From CAWGJC01 sp965276665 (GTDB lineage: Bacteria; Pseudomonadota; Alphaproteobacteria; Acetobacterales; Acetobacteraceae), in contig OZ255620.1 of the NCBI GenBank assembly GCA_965276665.1, forward strand, positions 496,001 through 560,000: 64,000 nucleotides of DNA, in the 5' to 3' direction. Positions 27,317 to 36,387 of this stretch are shown here, piece after piece; the stretch's first letter is position 1; each line of letters begins with the position of its first letter. A model generated the notes under the pieces. The model searched no databases and was not told the DNA's origin. It worked only from the letters and a program-made list of their open reading frames with translations. The translations under genes and the position numbers were made by a program.

Positions 27317-28201
27317 TCATCCGCGCTTGAGCTTCTTGGCGACGATGCCGAGCAGGTTCTTGTCGATGACATCGCCCGCCTGCTGAATGTTTTTGTTGCG
27401 AACGCCAGAATATACGTCACGCGCCGGGACAGTTTCTCTCATTGCGCCGATCGAGGCCCGGGATTCAAGGAGGGCGGCGGCAAGCTCGTTTTTCGAGCGC
27501 ACAATCCGCAATAGCGGGCCGGCAATGCCGATCGCGAAAGTCTCCCCGCTGACGTCGAAGCCGACGGCGATCGCCATCACGTCGAATTCGCGTCCGCCCT
27601 GCTGGACCTGCCAGCCCCGCTCGCTCCCGAGCTTCATATCGCGTCGCCACTCTTTCACGTTCAAGGCGAGCGGCGTTTTCCGGTAACGCTGCTCCAATTC
27701 GCCCAACAAGTCGTCCCGGATTCCCGCGTCGAGGTCGGCGAGAAGAGCCTTCCCTAACGCGCTTATATGCAGCGGCTTGCGTTCCCCGACACTTGCAGTG
27801 AAACGGATCGCCTCAGTGCCTTCCTCCACGGCCAAATAGATCACATGGCGAGCCTGCCGCTTGCCCAGAAGGACGGTCTCGTGCGTCTGGTTCCGCAGCC
27901 GCTGCAGCAGCGGTGCCGCATGGCCGATCCAGGGGTCGTGAGCCACGATCGCGCGGGCTATCCCGACGATCTTGCCGGTTGGGTAGATCTCCTTCCGACG
28001 TCCCACCGCATACAGGTAGCCGCGCGCCTCCAGGGTTCCGACGAGCTGATGGCAGCTCGAAACTGGCATGTTCAGCAGCTTTGCGAGCTGGGAGAGGGAA
28101 AGCGTGCGGCGCTCGGCCGCGAACACTTCCAACAACTCGAGCGTCCGTGCCGCCGCTTTCACGCTTGCGGCGTCACTCCGCGGCTTTCCTGTTGTCGTCA
28201 T
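27317..28201 (-). CDS. IclR family transcriptional regulator
   Basis: A 294-residue regulator. The N-terminal winged helix reads LELLEVFAAERRTLSLSQLA then LNMPVSSCHQLVGTLEARGY. The C-terminal effector domain has the family features LRNQTHETVLLGKRQARHVI, HISALGKALLADLD and FDVSGETFAIGIAGP. I place the start at the ATG at 28201, with GGGAGGG about 13 bases upstream; an in-frame ATG at 28282 is less likely. It is divergent from the FAS1-like dehydratase operon and a good dyad lies between them, so it probably controls that catabolic island. Confidence 0.9.
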   Translation of the reverse strand: MTTTGKPRSDAASVKAAARTLELLEVFAAERRTLSLSQLAKLLNMPVSSCHQLVGTLEARGYLYAVGRRKEIYPTGKIVGIARAIVAHDPWIGHAAPLLQRLRNQTHETVLLGKRQARHVIYLAVEEGTEAIRFTASVGERKPLHISALGKALLADLDAGIRDDLLGELEQRYRKTPLALNVKEWRRDMKLGSERGWQVQQGGREFDVMAIAVGFDVSGETFAIGIAGPLLRIVRSKNELAAALLESRASIGAMRETVPARDVYSGVRNKNIQQAGDVIDKNLLGIVAKKLKRG

Positions 28202-28275
28202 AAGTCGCGATGCCCTCCCGTGCCGGTCATCTCGGTCACGTAGCACATCCCGGCTCCGGCAACGGATGAGACGGC

Positions 28276-28304
28276 TTGACACCTACTTTCGATATGGAGA
28301 AAGT
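28276..28304. promoter_or_regulatory. Promoter -35 and IclR-type dyad before the catabolic island
   Basis: A TTGACA hexamer (28276-28281) is followed by ACTTTC-GATATGGA-GAAAGT (28285-28304), a perfect six-base inverted repeat of the size and AT-rich centre typical of IclR-family operators. It lies between the IclR gene and the dehydratase gene start at 28356. The matching -10 box is poor, as expected for an activated promoter. Confidence 0.5.
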
Positions 28305-28355
28305 CTTTTCCGAATGCTGAATGCGTCGGTCAAAGAAACCGGCAGCGCAGGGGGG

Positions 28356-28901
28356 ATGATGGCGGACCACGCCGCGCGAGCAGATCTCGCCAAGTACCAG
28401 GAATTCGTTGGGCTGGTCGGAGAGCCGCGCGTGGCCAGCCCGCTAGAGGCCGATAATCTGCGGCGGTTCACGCAGGCGGTCATGGATGACGACCCCGCCT
28501 ATTACGACAAAGACGCTGCTGCGCGCAGCAAACCCGGCGGCATCGTCGCCCCGCCGCTCTACCCCGTGCATTCGTTTCGCCGCCGGCCGGACTCGCCGGA
28601 CCCGCTCCAGGCGGTGATCGCCGATCCCGAGCATGACGGGATCGGCGGCGCGAGCGGCACGCTCCAGGGGCTGCCCCCGATCCCGTCGCCCTTTAAGCGA
28701 CTGCTGAATGGCGGCAACGAGATCGAGTTCTTCCGCTGCCTGCGCCTCGGCGAGCGGGCCGTCGCGAAGCCCCGCTACAAGAGCATCGAGCTGAAGCGGG
28801 GCCGCAGCGGCGAGATGCTGATCGTGGTCATCGAGGTGCGGTGGGAAACCGCGGACGGAGAGCTGCTGATGATCAACCGCCAGACCTCAATCCGGAGATG
28901 A
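28356..28901 (+). CDS. FAS1-like dehydratase domain protein (MaoC-like subunit), copy 1
   Basis: A 181-residue hot-dog-fold protein of the MaoC/FAS1-like dehydratase group, which hydrates enoyl-CoAs, often as one half of a two-protein hydratase. Family stretches are EADNLRRFTQAVMDDDPAYY, APPLYPVHSFRR, and LLNGGNEIEFFRCLRLGERA followed by KPRYKSIELKRGRSG. I chose ATG 28356 (an adjacent ATG is at 28359) because the aligned N-terminus of the second copy at 32045 begins there. Its stop overlaps the MaoC-type gene (ATGA), so the pair probably forms the active enzyme. It is nearly identical over long stretches to the copy at 32045. Confidence 0.85.
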   Translation: MMADHAARADLAKYQEFVGLVGEPRVASPLEADNLRRFTQAVMDDDPAYYDKDAAARSKPGGIVAPPLYPVHSFRRRPDSPDPLQAVIADPEHDGIGGASGTLQGLPPIPSPFKRLLNGGNEIEFFRCLRLGERAVAKPRYKSIELKRGRSGEMLIVVIEVRWETADGELLMINRQTSIRR

Positions 28902-29407
28902 GCGTCGTGCCGCTTTCCTACGAGGACATCGCCGTCGGCCAGGCGCTTGAGCCGCTGGTCAAGGGGCCGATGACGACGGCGCACATCATGCGCTGGTCCG
29001 CCGCGATCGAGAACTGGCACCGGATCCACTACGACTGGCGGTTTGCGACCCAGCATGACGGACTGCCGGACGTGCTGGTCAATGGCTCCTGGAAGCAGCA
29101 CGTCCTGGTGCAACTTGTTAAGGACCGGCTGGGGCCGGAAGGCTGGCTGTGGAAGTTGCGCTTCCGCTACCGCGCGATGGATGTCGCGGGCGACACGATC
29201 TTCGCCAACGCCACGGTGACGAAGAAGGAGGCGGCGGGCGGCCTCGGCTTCCTGACGTTGCGGATGGAGTTGCGCAACCAGCGCGACGTGGTCTCGACGA
29301 CGGGCTGGGCGATCGGGGTGCTGCCGCTGCCGGGCGGGCGGAAGGTGCCTTACCCGTTCGCCCCCGACGATGCGCACGCCGCAATCGCCTTGCCGGCCGA
29401 TGACTGA
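28898..29407 (+). CDS. MaoC family dehydratase (hot-dog fold)
   Basis: A 169-residue MaoC-type hydratase subunit. It begins with VPLSYEDIAVGQALEPLVKG, and the segment AAIENWHRIHYDWRFATQHD holds the family's catalytic Asp/His environment; then comes VLVNGSWKQHVLVQLVKDRL. It overlaps the FAS1-like gene and both are short halves of what is elsewhere a double hot-dog protein, so a heteromer is likely. There is no second copy of this gene in the duplicated half of the island. Confidence 0.85.
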   Translation: MSVVPLSYEDIAVGQALEPLVKGPMTTAHIMRWSAAIENWHRIHYDWRFATQHDGLPDVLVNGSWKQHVLVQLVKDRLGPEGWLWKLRFRYRAMDVAGDTIFANATVTKKEAAGGLGFLTLRMELRNQRDVVSTTGWAIGVLPLPGGRKVPYPFAPDDAHAAIALPADD

Positions 29408-29463
29408 TCCGCGGCGGTGCCGCATTCCTCGCTGACGGAACGCCATAGTCTGGAGCGAAGCCA

Positions 29464-30438
29464 ATGACATCCTCCTTGCCGCGAGCGATCACGCTGATCG
29501 AGGTCGGCCCTCGCGAGGGCTACCAGTTCGAGGGCATCGGCAAGCCCGAGAAGATCTCGACCGCGGACAAGGTGCGCCTTGTCGACATGCTGTCGGAAAC
29601 CGGGCTCAAGACCATCCAGATGTGCTCGTTCGTCAGCCCCAAGCAGGTGCCGCAGATGGCGGATGCCGAGGCGATCTGCGAGCAGGTGCGCCAGCGCCCG
29701 GGCATCAACTACACCGGCATCTATCTGAACGACACCGGGCTGAAGCGCGCGATCGCGACCGGCACGCTGCACATCCTCGGGCGCGTGACCCTGACTGCGT
29801 CCGAGACCTTCGCGCTGCGCAATCAGAGGCGCACGCTGGCACAGGATTACGAGATGCAGCGCAAGATGGCAGCGGTTTACCGGGAGCACGGGCTCCCGGT
29901 GGAGCGTGCCGGGCTCATGGCAGCGTTCGGTTGCAATTGGGAAGGCGAGATTCCCATCCCGCGCGTGCTGGAATTCGTCGAGGCGCTGCACCGGCTCGCC
30001 GAGGAGGTGGGCAGTTCGCTGAAGACTGTCAGTCTGGCGGACACGATGGGTTGGGCCGACCCCGAGCTGATCCATCGCACGGTCGGTGCGATCCGCAACC
30101 GCTGGCCCGCGCTGCGCCTGTCCCTGCATCTGCACGACACGCGCGGGCTGGCGATCGCAAACGTCTATGCGGCGCTGCAGAACGGCATCGACCTGTTCGA
30201 CACCGCAATCGGCGGCCTCGGCGGATGCCCATTCGCCGGTCATAAGGGGGCGGCCGGGAATGTCTGCACCGAGGAGGTGGTATTCCTCTGCCGCCAGCTC
30301 GGCATTGAGACCGGCGTCGATCTCGACCGACTGGTGGAATGCGCGCGATTCGCGGAATCGATCGTCGGCCATCCGCTGCCCAGCACGGTGATGAGCGCGA
30401 GCCTGCATCCGCGGGGAGCCGAGGCGGCGGCGGCATGA
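29464..30438 (+). CDS. HMG-CoA-lyase-like enzyme, copy 1
   Basis: A 324-residue DRE-TIM metallolyase. All HMG-CoA lyase hallmarks are present: IEVGPREGYQFEG (R17, E18), SLADTMGWADPE, the metal pair H222-x-H224 in SLHLHDTRG, and the catalytic Cys C255 in IGGLGGCPFAGHKGAAGN. The family cleaves 3-hydroxy-3-methylacyl-CoAs; some relatives act on citramalyl-CoA. The second motif residue is Glu instead of the Asp of true HMG-CoA lyase (PRDG), so the substrate may differ. Start ATG has GGAG eight bases upstream. It sits between the hydratase pair and a CoA ligase, which fits ligation, hydration, then cleavage. Confidence 0.88.
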   Translation: MTSSLPRAITLIEVGPREGYQFEGIGKPEKISTADKVRLVDMLSETGLKTIQMCSFVSPKQVPQMADAEAICEQVRQRPGINYTGIYLNDTGLKRAIATGTLHILGRVTLTASETFALRNQRRTLAQDYEMQRKMAAVYREHGLPVERAGLMAAFGCNWEGEIPIPRVLEFVEALHRLAEEVGSSLKTVSLADTMGWADPELIHRTVGAIRNRWPALRLSLHLHDTRGLAIANVYAALQNGIDLFDTAIGGLGGCPFAGHKGAAGNVCTEEVVFLCRQLGIETGVDLDRLVECARFAESIVGHPLPSTVMSASLHPRGAEAAAA

Positions 30439-32048
30439 GCCTGCCGGACAATCTGTTCGACGTCCTCGCCCGCGCCGCCGAGACGTTCGGCGGGGCCGAG
30501 TTCCTGGTGGTCGGCAACCGCCGCGAATCCATCGCTTTCGCGACGCTCGCGCTTGAAGCGGACAGGTTTGGACATGCGCTCGCCCGGCTCGGCGTCGCAC
30601 CCGGCGATCGCGTCGCCCTGGAGATGACCAACCAGGTGGACTGGGCCATCGCGGCCTACGGCATCGCACGCTGCGGCGCCACGCTGGTCGGTGTGAACAC
30701 CCGGCTCTCCGCGCGCGAGATCGCGCATGTGATCCAGCTGACCCGGCCGAGCATCTGGCTGATGGAGGACAATCACCTCGGCAAGATCCAGGCGACGGAG
30801 CACATCGCGCCGGTGCTGGCAGCGGTGCGCGAGGCCGGCGTCGCGGTGCCGCGCATCGTCGTCCGCTCGCGGCAGCGTTTCGCCGGCACGACTGACTGGC
30901 ACGAGATGCTGGCAGGTGCCGAGAGTACCCGGCTGCCGCCCGCGGCGGAGCTCGTCGCGGCGAGCGGCGGTGGCGAATTCCCGGAGCTCGCCGGCGTGGC
31001 CGCCATTCTCTCGACCTCCGGCACCACCGCGGCCCCGAAAGGCGTGATGCTGACACATGCCGGGCTGATTCGGCTGGCCGAGGCGGTGGGCGCGCGGCAG
31101 ATGCTGCGACCGGGACGGCGCTTCTACAGCGTCGGGCCGTTCTTCCATTGCAGCGGCTACATGCACGGGCTGTTGACCAATCTGATCGCGGGATCCACCT
31201 ACTTCACCGCGCAATCCTACACGCCCGTGGAAACCTGGGAGGTGTTGTCCGGCGAGCGCATCAACTGCGTGCACGGCTCGCTGATCCCGATGCAGGAGAT
31301 GAGCCGGCTGCCGCAATTCGACCCCTCGCAGTTGGTGCTCGAGCATCTCTGGACCGGGGCGCCGGCGGCGGAGATGGCGCGGCTCGAGCGCGTGCTCGGG
31401 GTCAAGGCGTGCGAGCTCTACGGGCTGACGGAAACCGGCGGCAACGTATCGCTCTGCCGGCCGGACGATCCCGAGGCGATGCGGCATGATTCCGATGGCA
31501 GGCCGCTGGATGGCATCGAGGTCGCGGTCATCGACCCCGCCAGCGGGCAGATTCTTACAGACGGCAGCGCGGGCGAGCTGCTGGTGCGCGGCTGGAACGT
31601 GATGCGCGGCTATTTCCGGGACGCGACGGCGACGACGATCGACGCGGATGGATGGTTGCATACCGGCGATCTCGGGGTGCGGCTCCCGGACGGGTTCATC
31701 CAATGGCTGACCCGCATCAAGGACGTGATCCGCGTCGGCGGCGAGAATCTGTCGCCGATGGAGGTGGAGGAGGTGCTCGCCGCGCATCCCTCGGTGCAGC
31801 AGGCGGCGGTGGTCGCGGCGCCGCATCCGCGCTTGCAGGAGGTGCCGATCGCATTCCTGACGTTGCGGCATGGCAAGGCGCTGGAGGAGGAGGAGCTGCG
31901 GCGGTACTGCCGCAGCCAGCTCGCGAATTTCAAGGTGCCGGCCCGCTTCGTTGCGCTGGAGGATTTCCCGCGCACCACGGCCACGCTGCGCATCCAGAAG
32001 GCCAAGCTGCGCGAGATGGCCCTCGCGCTCGCGGAGCCGGCGGCATGA
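30435..32048 (+). CDS. AMP-dependent acyl-CoA ligase, copy 1
   Basis: A 537-residue ANL-family enzyme activating a carboxylic acid to its CoA ester. P-loop STSGTTAAPKG at 193-203; core motif ELYGLTETGGNVS; DGWLHTGDLG and KDVIRVGGENLSPMEVEE are the usual hinge region. In the C-terminal A10 motif (PRTxxGKIQK in most) this protein reads PRTTATLRIQKAKLRE, putting Arg519 where the catalytic Lys normally is. It overlaps the lyase upstream (ATGA) and the next dehydratase downstream (ATGA), so it is in one polycistron. The GMC of the neighbours suggests a branched or unsaturated acid. Confidence 0.88.
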   Translation: MSLPDNLFDVLARAAETFGGAEFLVVGNRRESIAFATLALEADRFGHALARLGVAPGDRVALEMTNQVDWAIAAYGIARCGATLVGVNTRLSAREIAHVIQLTRPSIWLMEDNHLGKIQATEHIAPVLAAVREAGVAVPRIVVRSRQRFAGTTDWHEMLAGAESTRLPPAAELVAASGGGEFPELAGVAAILSTSGTTAAPKGVMLTHAGLIRLAEAVGARQMLRPGRRFYSVGPFFHCSGYMHGLLTNLIAGSTYFTAQSYTPVETWEVLSGERINCVHGSLIPMQEMSRLPQFDPSQLVLEHLWTGAPAAEMARLERVLGVKACELYGLTETGGNVSLCRPDDPEAMRHDSDGRPLDGIEVAVIDPASGQILTDGSAGELLVRGWNVMRGYFRDATATTIDADGWLHTGDLGVRLPDGFIQWLTRIKDVIRVGGENLSPMEVEEVLAAHPSVQQAAVVAAPHPRLQEVPIAFLTLRHGKALEEEELRRYCRSQLANFKVPARFVALEDFPRTTATLRIQKAKLREMALALAEPAA

Positions 32049-32581
32049 GCACGATCTCCGGCGAGGCGCGAGCCGCCGATGAATACGCGGCATTCCGCGG
32101 CTTCGCCGGTGCGTCCTTGATTTCGGCGCCGCTCGAAGCCGACACGATCAGGCGCTTCGTGCAGGCGGTGATGGATGATGACCCGGCCTATCACGACGGA
32201 TCGGGGCGCCGCGACGGCGTGCTGGAGGCGCCGCCGCTCTATCCCGTGCATGCGTTCCGGCCACTCCCGCGTGCGCCGGACCCGCTGGATTCGGCCGCGA
32301 AAGATGCCGATGCCGACGGCACCGGCGATCTCGGCAGCACGCTCTACGGCCTGCCGCCGCTCAACGGGGGCTTCGGGCGACTTCTCAATGGCGGCAACGA
32401 GATCGAGTTCCATCGCTGCCTGCGTCTGGGCGAGCGTGCGGTGGCGACGCCTCGCTACAAGAGCATCGAGCTGAAGCGTGGCCGAAGCGGCGACATGCTG
32501 CTGGTCGTCATCGAGACACGGTTCGCGACCGAGGCGGGCGAGCTTCTGCTCGTCAATCGCCAGACCGCGATCTGGCGGTAG
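32045..32581 (+). CDS. FAS1-like dehydratase domain protein, copy 2
   Basis: A 178-residue paralogue of the protein at 28356 with the same blocks: EADTIRRFVQAVMDDDPAYH, APPLYPVHAFRPL, LLNGGNEIEFHRCLRLGERA and TPRYKSIELKRGRSG. Its MaoC partner is absent here; the next gene is the second lyase. It might share the MaoC subunit of copy 1, or act alone. ATG overlaps the ligase stop. Confidence 0.85.
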   Translation: MSTISGEARAADEYAAFRGFAGASLISAPLEADTIRRFVQAVMDDDPAYHDGSGRRDGVLEAPPLYPVHAFRPLPRAPDPLDSAAKDADADGTGDLGSTLYGLPPLNGGFGRLLNGGNEIEFHRCLRLGERAVATPRYKSIELKRGRSGDMLLVVIETRFATEAGELLLVNRQTAIWR

Positions 32582-32595
32582 GAGGTGGCCCGGTG

Positions 32596-33564
32596 ATGTT
32601 GCCGAAGCAGGTGTCGCTGGTCGAGGTCGGCCCGCGCGAAGGATTCCAGTTCGAGGGGATCGGCACGCCCGACCGGATCGCCACCAGCGACAAGATCAGG
32701 CTGGTGGAGATGCTGGCCGACACGGGGTTGCGGGTGATCCAGATGGCGTCCTTCGCGCATCCCCGCCAGGTGCCGCAGATGGCCGATGCCGAGCAGATCT
32801 GCGCCGGCGTGCAGCTTCATCCGGGCGTCGACTACACCGGCATCTATCTGAACGATGTCGGCCTCCGCCGCGCCGCCGCGACCGGCCGGCTGCGTATGAC
32901 CGGTCTCGTGATCCTGACCGCCTCGGAAAGTTTCGCACTGCGCAACCAGAAACGCACGCTGGATCAGGATCACGCGATGCAGCGCAAGATGGCGGCGCTG
33001 CACGCCGAACTCGGCCACCCCGTCGAGGAAGGCTGGATGATGGCCGCATTCGGCTGCAACTACGAGGGCGCCGTGCCGCTTTCCCGCGTGATTGCGCTGG
33101 TGGAGGCGATGCATCGCCTGGCGGAGGAAGCCGGCGGCCGGCTGCGCACCGTCAGCCTGGCCGACACGATGGGCTGGGCCAATCCCGAGCAGATCCGCCG
33201 CACGGTCGGCAGCGTGCGCGAGCGCTGGCCGGAGCTCCGGATCGGGCTCCATCTGCACGACACCAGAGGCCTCGCCATCGCCAATGTCTTCGCCGCGCTT
33301 CTGGAAGGCGTCGATCTGTTCGACACCGCGGTGGGCGGCCTTGGCGGCTGCCCGTTCGCCGGACACCAGGGCGCGGCAGGGAACGTGTGCAGCGAGGAGG
33401 TGGTGTTCCTCTGCGATCAGCTCGGGATCATCACGGGCGTCGATCTGGAGGGGCTGATTGCCTGCGGCCGCTTCGCCGAAGGCATCGTCGGCCATTCGCT
33501 GCCGAGCAAGCTGCTGACCGCGAGCCTGCACCCGCAGCCGGCCGCAATGGCGGCGGCGTCGTGA
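32596..33564 (+). CDS. HMG-CoA-lyase-like enzyme, copy 2
   Basis: A 322-residue paralogue of the lyase at 29464, with the same active-site set: VEVGPREGFQFEG, SLADTMGWANPE, GLHLHDTRGLAIAN and the Cys loop GGLGGCPFAGHQGAAGN. GGAGG at 32581-32585 serves either the ATG at 32596 or an adjacent in-frame GTG at 32593. The first copy has KTVS/LADT and this one RTVS/LADT; differences cluster in surface helices, so substrate specificity may have diverged only slightly. Confidence 0.88.
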   Translation: MLPKQVSLVEVGPREGFQFEGIGTPDRIATSDKIRLVEMLADTGLRVIQMASFAHPRQVPQMADAEQICAGVQLHPGVDYTGIYLNDVGLRRAAATGRLRMTGLVILTASESFALRNQKRTLDQDHAMQRKMAALHAELGHPVEEGWMMAAFGCNYEGAVPLSRVIALVEAMHRLAEEAGGRLRTVSLADTMGWANPEQIRRTVGSVRERWPELRIGLHLHDTRGLAIANVFAALLEGVDLFDTAVGGLGGCPFAGHQGAAGNVCSEEVVFLCDQLGIITGVDLEGLIACGRFAEGIVGHSLPSKLLTASLHPQPAAMAAAS

Positions 33565-33604
33565 CGAGCCACAACAAAAAGAAGATCACCGGGAGGATAC
33601 GGAT

Positions 33605-34708
33605 GTGAAGCGCTCCATGACTCGCCGCGCATTGATGCAGACGGCAAGCGCCCTTGGTGCCGTCGGGCTGGCAGCTCCGGCGATCGCGCAATCGAAACGC
33701 CGGATCACGATGGTGTACGGCGTGCAGACGATCGATGGGTCGTCGGAGGGGTTCTTCGCCTCGATCCCGATCGGCCTCGGCTTCTACGCAGAGGAGGGAC
33801 TCGACGTCGATCTGCAGACGGTGGCGGGAGCCGGCGCGGCCGACAACCTGCTGAGCTCCGGGCAGGCGCAGATCGCGACGCACGGGACCGGCGGCCTGTT
33901 CGGCGCGGTCGGGCACGGCGTGCCGATGAAGGCATTCATCTGCCAGGTACCGGGGAATTTCACCTCGATCGGCGTGCTGGAGGACGGTCCGATAAAGTCG
34001 TTCGAGCAGCTGAAGGGCAAGACGATCGGGATCAGCGCGGTGAACGGCGCGCCCGTGCTGCTGGTGAAGGCGGTGATGGGGCGGCTGGGATGGAATCCCG
34101 ACACGGATGTCCAGCTCCTGGCCGTCGGAACCGCGCTGCCGGCGCTGGACGCGCTGCGTCGGGGCCGGGTGGACGCTCTGGTCCTGTGGGACACGATCTT
34201 CGCCCTTTTTGAGTTTCATGGTGCCAAGTTCCGGTATTTCCGGCCCGATCCGTTCGACCAGATCGGCTTCACCCATGCCAGCTACGCCTTGAACTCGACC
34301 ATCGAGAAGGATCCCGAGCTGATCAACAAGGTCTCCCGAGCCTTTGCGAAGTCCCTGGTCTTCATGGCGGCCGCCGACCCGACCGAACTCGGCAAGCTGA
34401 ACTTCAAGGTCTTCCCGGCCTCGAAGCCCGCCGGCCTGACCGAGAGCGAGGCGCTGCGGCTGGACCGCATGCGCTACGACGCGCGCGCCAAATTCATGCA
34501 TTTCCAGCAACGGGTCTTCGATCGCACGGAAAAGATCGGCGACGAGACCGATGCGCGGATCGCCGGCTTGCGGGATCTCCTATTCGAGGGTCATGAAATT
34601 CCAAAGGCGCTGCCGATTGACGACTACTTCACTCGCCAGTTCCTGCCCGTGATGAACGACATTGACGTGGCTGGGCTGATCTCCCAAGCCAAGGCCTATA
34701 AGGTCTGA
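33605..34708 (+). CDS. NMT1/SsuA-type ABC transporter substrate-binding protein
   Basis: A 367-residue periplasmic binding protein of the NMT1/THI5 (taurine, nitrate, aromatic acid) family. GTG start with GGGAGGAT upstream; twin-arginine-like leader (MTRRALMQTASALGAVGLAA) ending PAIAQS. Typical family text: IPIGLGFYAEEGLDVDLQTV, ALDALRRGRVDALVLWD. The ATPase and permease for it are found after the intervening CoA ligase, at 36374 and 37204. It probably delivers the acid that the ligases activate. Confidence 0.9.
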   Translation: MKRSMTRRALMQTASALGAVGLAAPAIAQSKRRITMVYGVQTIDGSSEGFFASIPIGLGFYAEEGLDVDLQTVAGAGAADNLLSSGQAQIATHGTGGLFGAVGHGVPMKAFICQVPGNFTSIGVLEDGPIKSFEQLKGKTIGISAVNGAPVLLVKAVMGRLGWNPDTDVQLLAVGTALPALDALRRGRVDALVLWDTIFALFEFHGAKFRYFRPDPFDQIGFTHASYALNSTIEKDPELINKVSRAFAKSLVFMAAADPTELGKLNFKVFPASKPAGLTESEALRLDRMRYDARAKFMHFQQRVFDRTEKIGDETDARIAGLRDLLFEGHEIPKALPIDDYFTRQFLPVMNDIDVAGLISQAKAYKV

Positions 34709-34713
34709 GTGGG

Positions 34714-36387
34714 ATGTCCTCCGATCAGATGCCTACGGCGCTTGATCCGGCCGCTCGCCACGATTCCATGACGCGCGCTACCCTTTTCGATGTGTTGGCG
34801 GACGCCGCGGCCATGCATGGCGACCGCGAGTTTCTGGTCATCGGCGCCCGGGCGGAGACGATCGGCTTCCGCACCTTGCACGAGCGCGCCGACCTGTTCG
34901 GTCGCCGGCTTGCGAGCATCGGAGTGGCTCCCGGCGACCGGGTGGCGCTGTGGATGACGAATTGTGTTGACTGGGCGGTCGCGGCTTACGGCGTGGCGCG
35001 CTGCGGTGCTGTCCTGGTCGCGGTGAGCACGCGGCTGGCGCCCCGGGAAGTGGTGCACATGCTGCAACTCACCCGGCCGAAAGCACTGCTGATGGAGAAA
35101 AGCTTCCTCGGCAAGGTGCCGGCGGCCGAGTATGTGGCGCCGCTCCTTGCCGGCCTGCGCGAGCAGCACGTTGCCGCGCCGACGATCGTCATGCGCCCAC
35201 ATGGCGGCTCGCGGATTCCGGACACGCTCGACTGGGGCATCGATCTTCCTGCGGAGCCTCCCTCCCTGCCAGAGGCCGCGCGCCTCGTCGCGCGCAGCGG
35301 AGAAAGTGGCTTCCCGGAGTTGCTTGGTGTGGCGGCGATCCTCTCGACATCCGGGACAACGGCCGCGCCGAAAGGTGTGATGCTCCGCCACGAGGGGCTG
35401 ATCCGTGAGGCGCGCGAGATCGCGATCCGCCAGCAACTGTCCCCGGCCGAGCGCTTCTATTCCGTGGGGCCATTCTACCATTGCAGCGGATACGTGCACG
35501 GCCTGCTCTGCAATTTGCTCGCCGGCGCCACCTACTACACGACGCCGGCCTATCGGCCCGAGGAGATGTGGCAGGTCCTGTCGGAAGAGCAGATTACTGT
35601 CTATCACGGCTTCGCCATCCCGTTGCAGGAGACCGAGCGGCTTCCCCAATTCGATCGGAGGAGGCTTGCGCTCGACCGCGCCTGGTTCGGGGCGGGTGCG
35701 ACCGAGATGGCGCGACTGGAAGCGACCTATGGCGCACGGATGTGCGAACTCTACGGCCTGACCGAAACCGGCGGAAACACGTCGATCTGCGTGGCCGACG
35801 ATCCCGTCGAGATGCGTCATGATTCCGACGGCACGCCCTTGCCCGGCGTGGAGGTCAGGATCACTGATGCCGGCACCGCGACAGCGCTTCCGATCGACAC
35901 GCCAGGCGAGATCTGCGTGCGCGGCCACAATCTGATGCGCGGCTATTTCGGCGACCCGGATGCCACCGCACGCGCGATCGATGCCGAAGGCTGGCTGCAC
36001 ACCGGTGACATGGGAGTCGCCCTCGAGGGCGGCTTCATCAAATGGCTGGCTCGCTACAAGGACGTGATCCGCGTCGGCGGCGAGAACCTGTCGCCGGCGG
36101 AAGTCGAGGATGTGCTGGTCCGTCACGCATCGATTGCCGAGGTGGCGGTGATCGCGGTGCCGCACGAGCGCCTCGGCGAGGTTCCGTTGGCCTTCGTCAT
36201 GCTCGCCCCGGGCTGCCAGGCGACGGAGCCGGAGCTGGAGGCGCATTGCCGGGAACTGCTCGCCAACTTCAAGGTGCCCCGCCGGTTCATTGTGCTCGAC
36301 GATTTTCCGCGCACGGCGGCGACAATGCGCATCCAGAAGGCGCGGCTGCGCGAGATGGCGGCGGAGGCCGGCTATGCTGGTGGCTGA
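34714..36387 (+). CDS. AMP-dependent acyl-CoA ligase, copy 2
   Basis: A 557-residue paralogue of the ligase at 30435. It has STSGTTAAPKGVMLRHEGLI, LYGLTETGGNTS, EGWLHTGDMG and KDVIRVGGENLSPAEVED. As in copy 1, the A10 motif lacks the canonical Gly-Lys: PRTAATMRIQKARLRE, with Arg539 at the catalytic position. The first 18 residues have no match to copy 1, so the true start may be the ATG at 34768. Its 3' end overlaps the ATPase gene by 14 bases. Confidence 0.87.
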   Translation: MSSDQMPTALDPAARHDSMTRATLFDVLADAAAMHGDREFLVIGARAETIGFRTLHERADLFGRRLASIGVAPGDRVALWMTNCVDWAVAAYGVARCGAVLVAVSTRLAPREVVHMLQLTRPKALLMEKSFLGKVPAAEYVAPLLAGLREQHVAAPTIVMRPHGGSRIPDTLDWGIDLPAEPPSLPEAARLVARSGESGFPELLGVAAILSTSGTTAAPKGVMLRHEGLIREAREIAIRQQLSPAERFYSVGPFYHCSGYVHGLLCNLLAGATYYTTPAYRPEEMWQVLSEEQITVYHGFAIPLQETERLPQFDRRRLALDRAWFGAGATEMARLEATYGARMCELYGLTETGGNTSICVADDPVEMRHDSDGTPLPGVEVRITDAGTATALPIDTPGEICVRGHNLMRGYFGDPDATARAIDAEGWLHTGDMGVALEGGFIKWLARYKDVIRVGGENLSPAEVEDVLVRHASIAEVAVIAVPHERLGEVPLAFVMLAPGCQATEPELEAHCRELLANFKVPRRFIVLDDFPRTAATMRIQKARLREMAAEAGYAGG

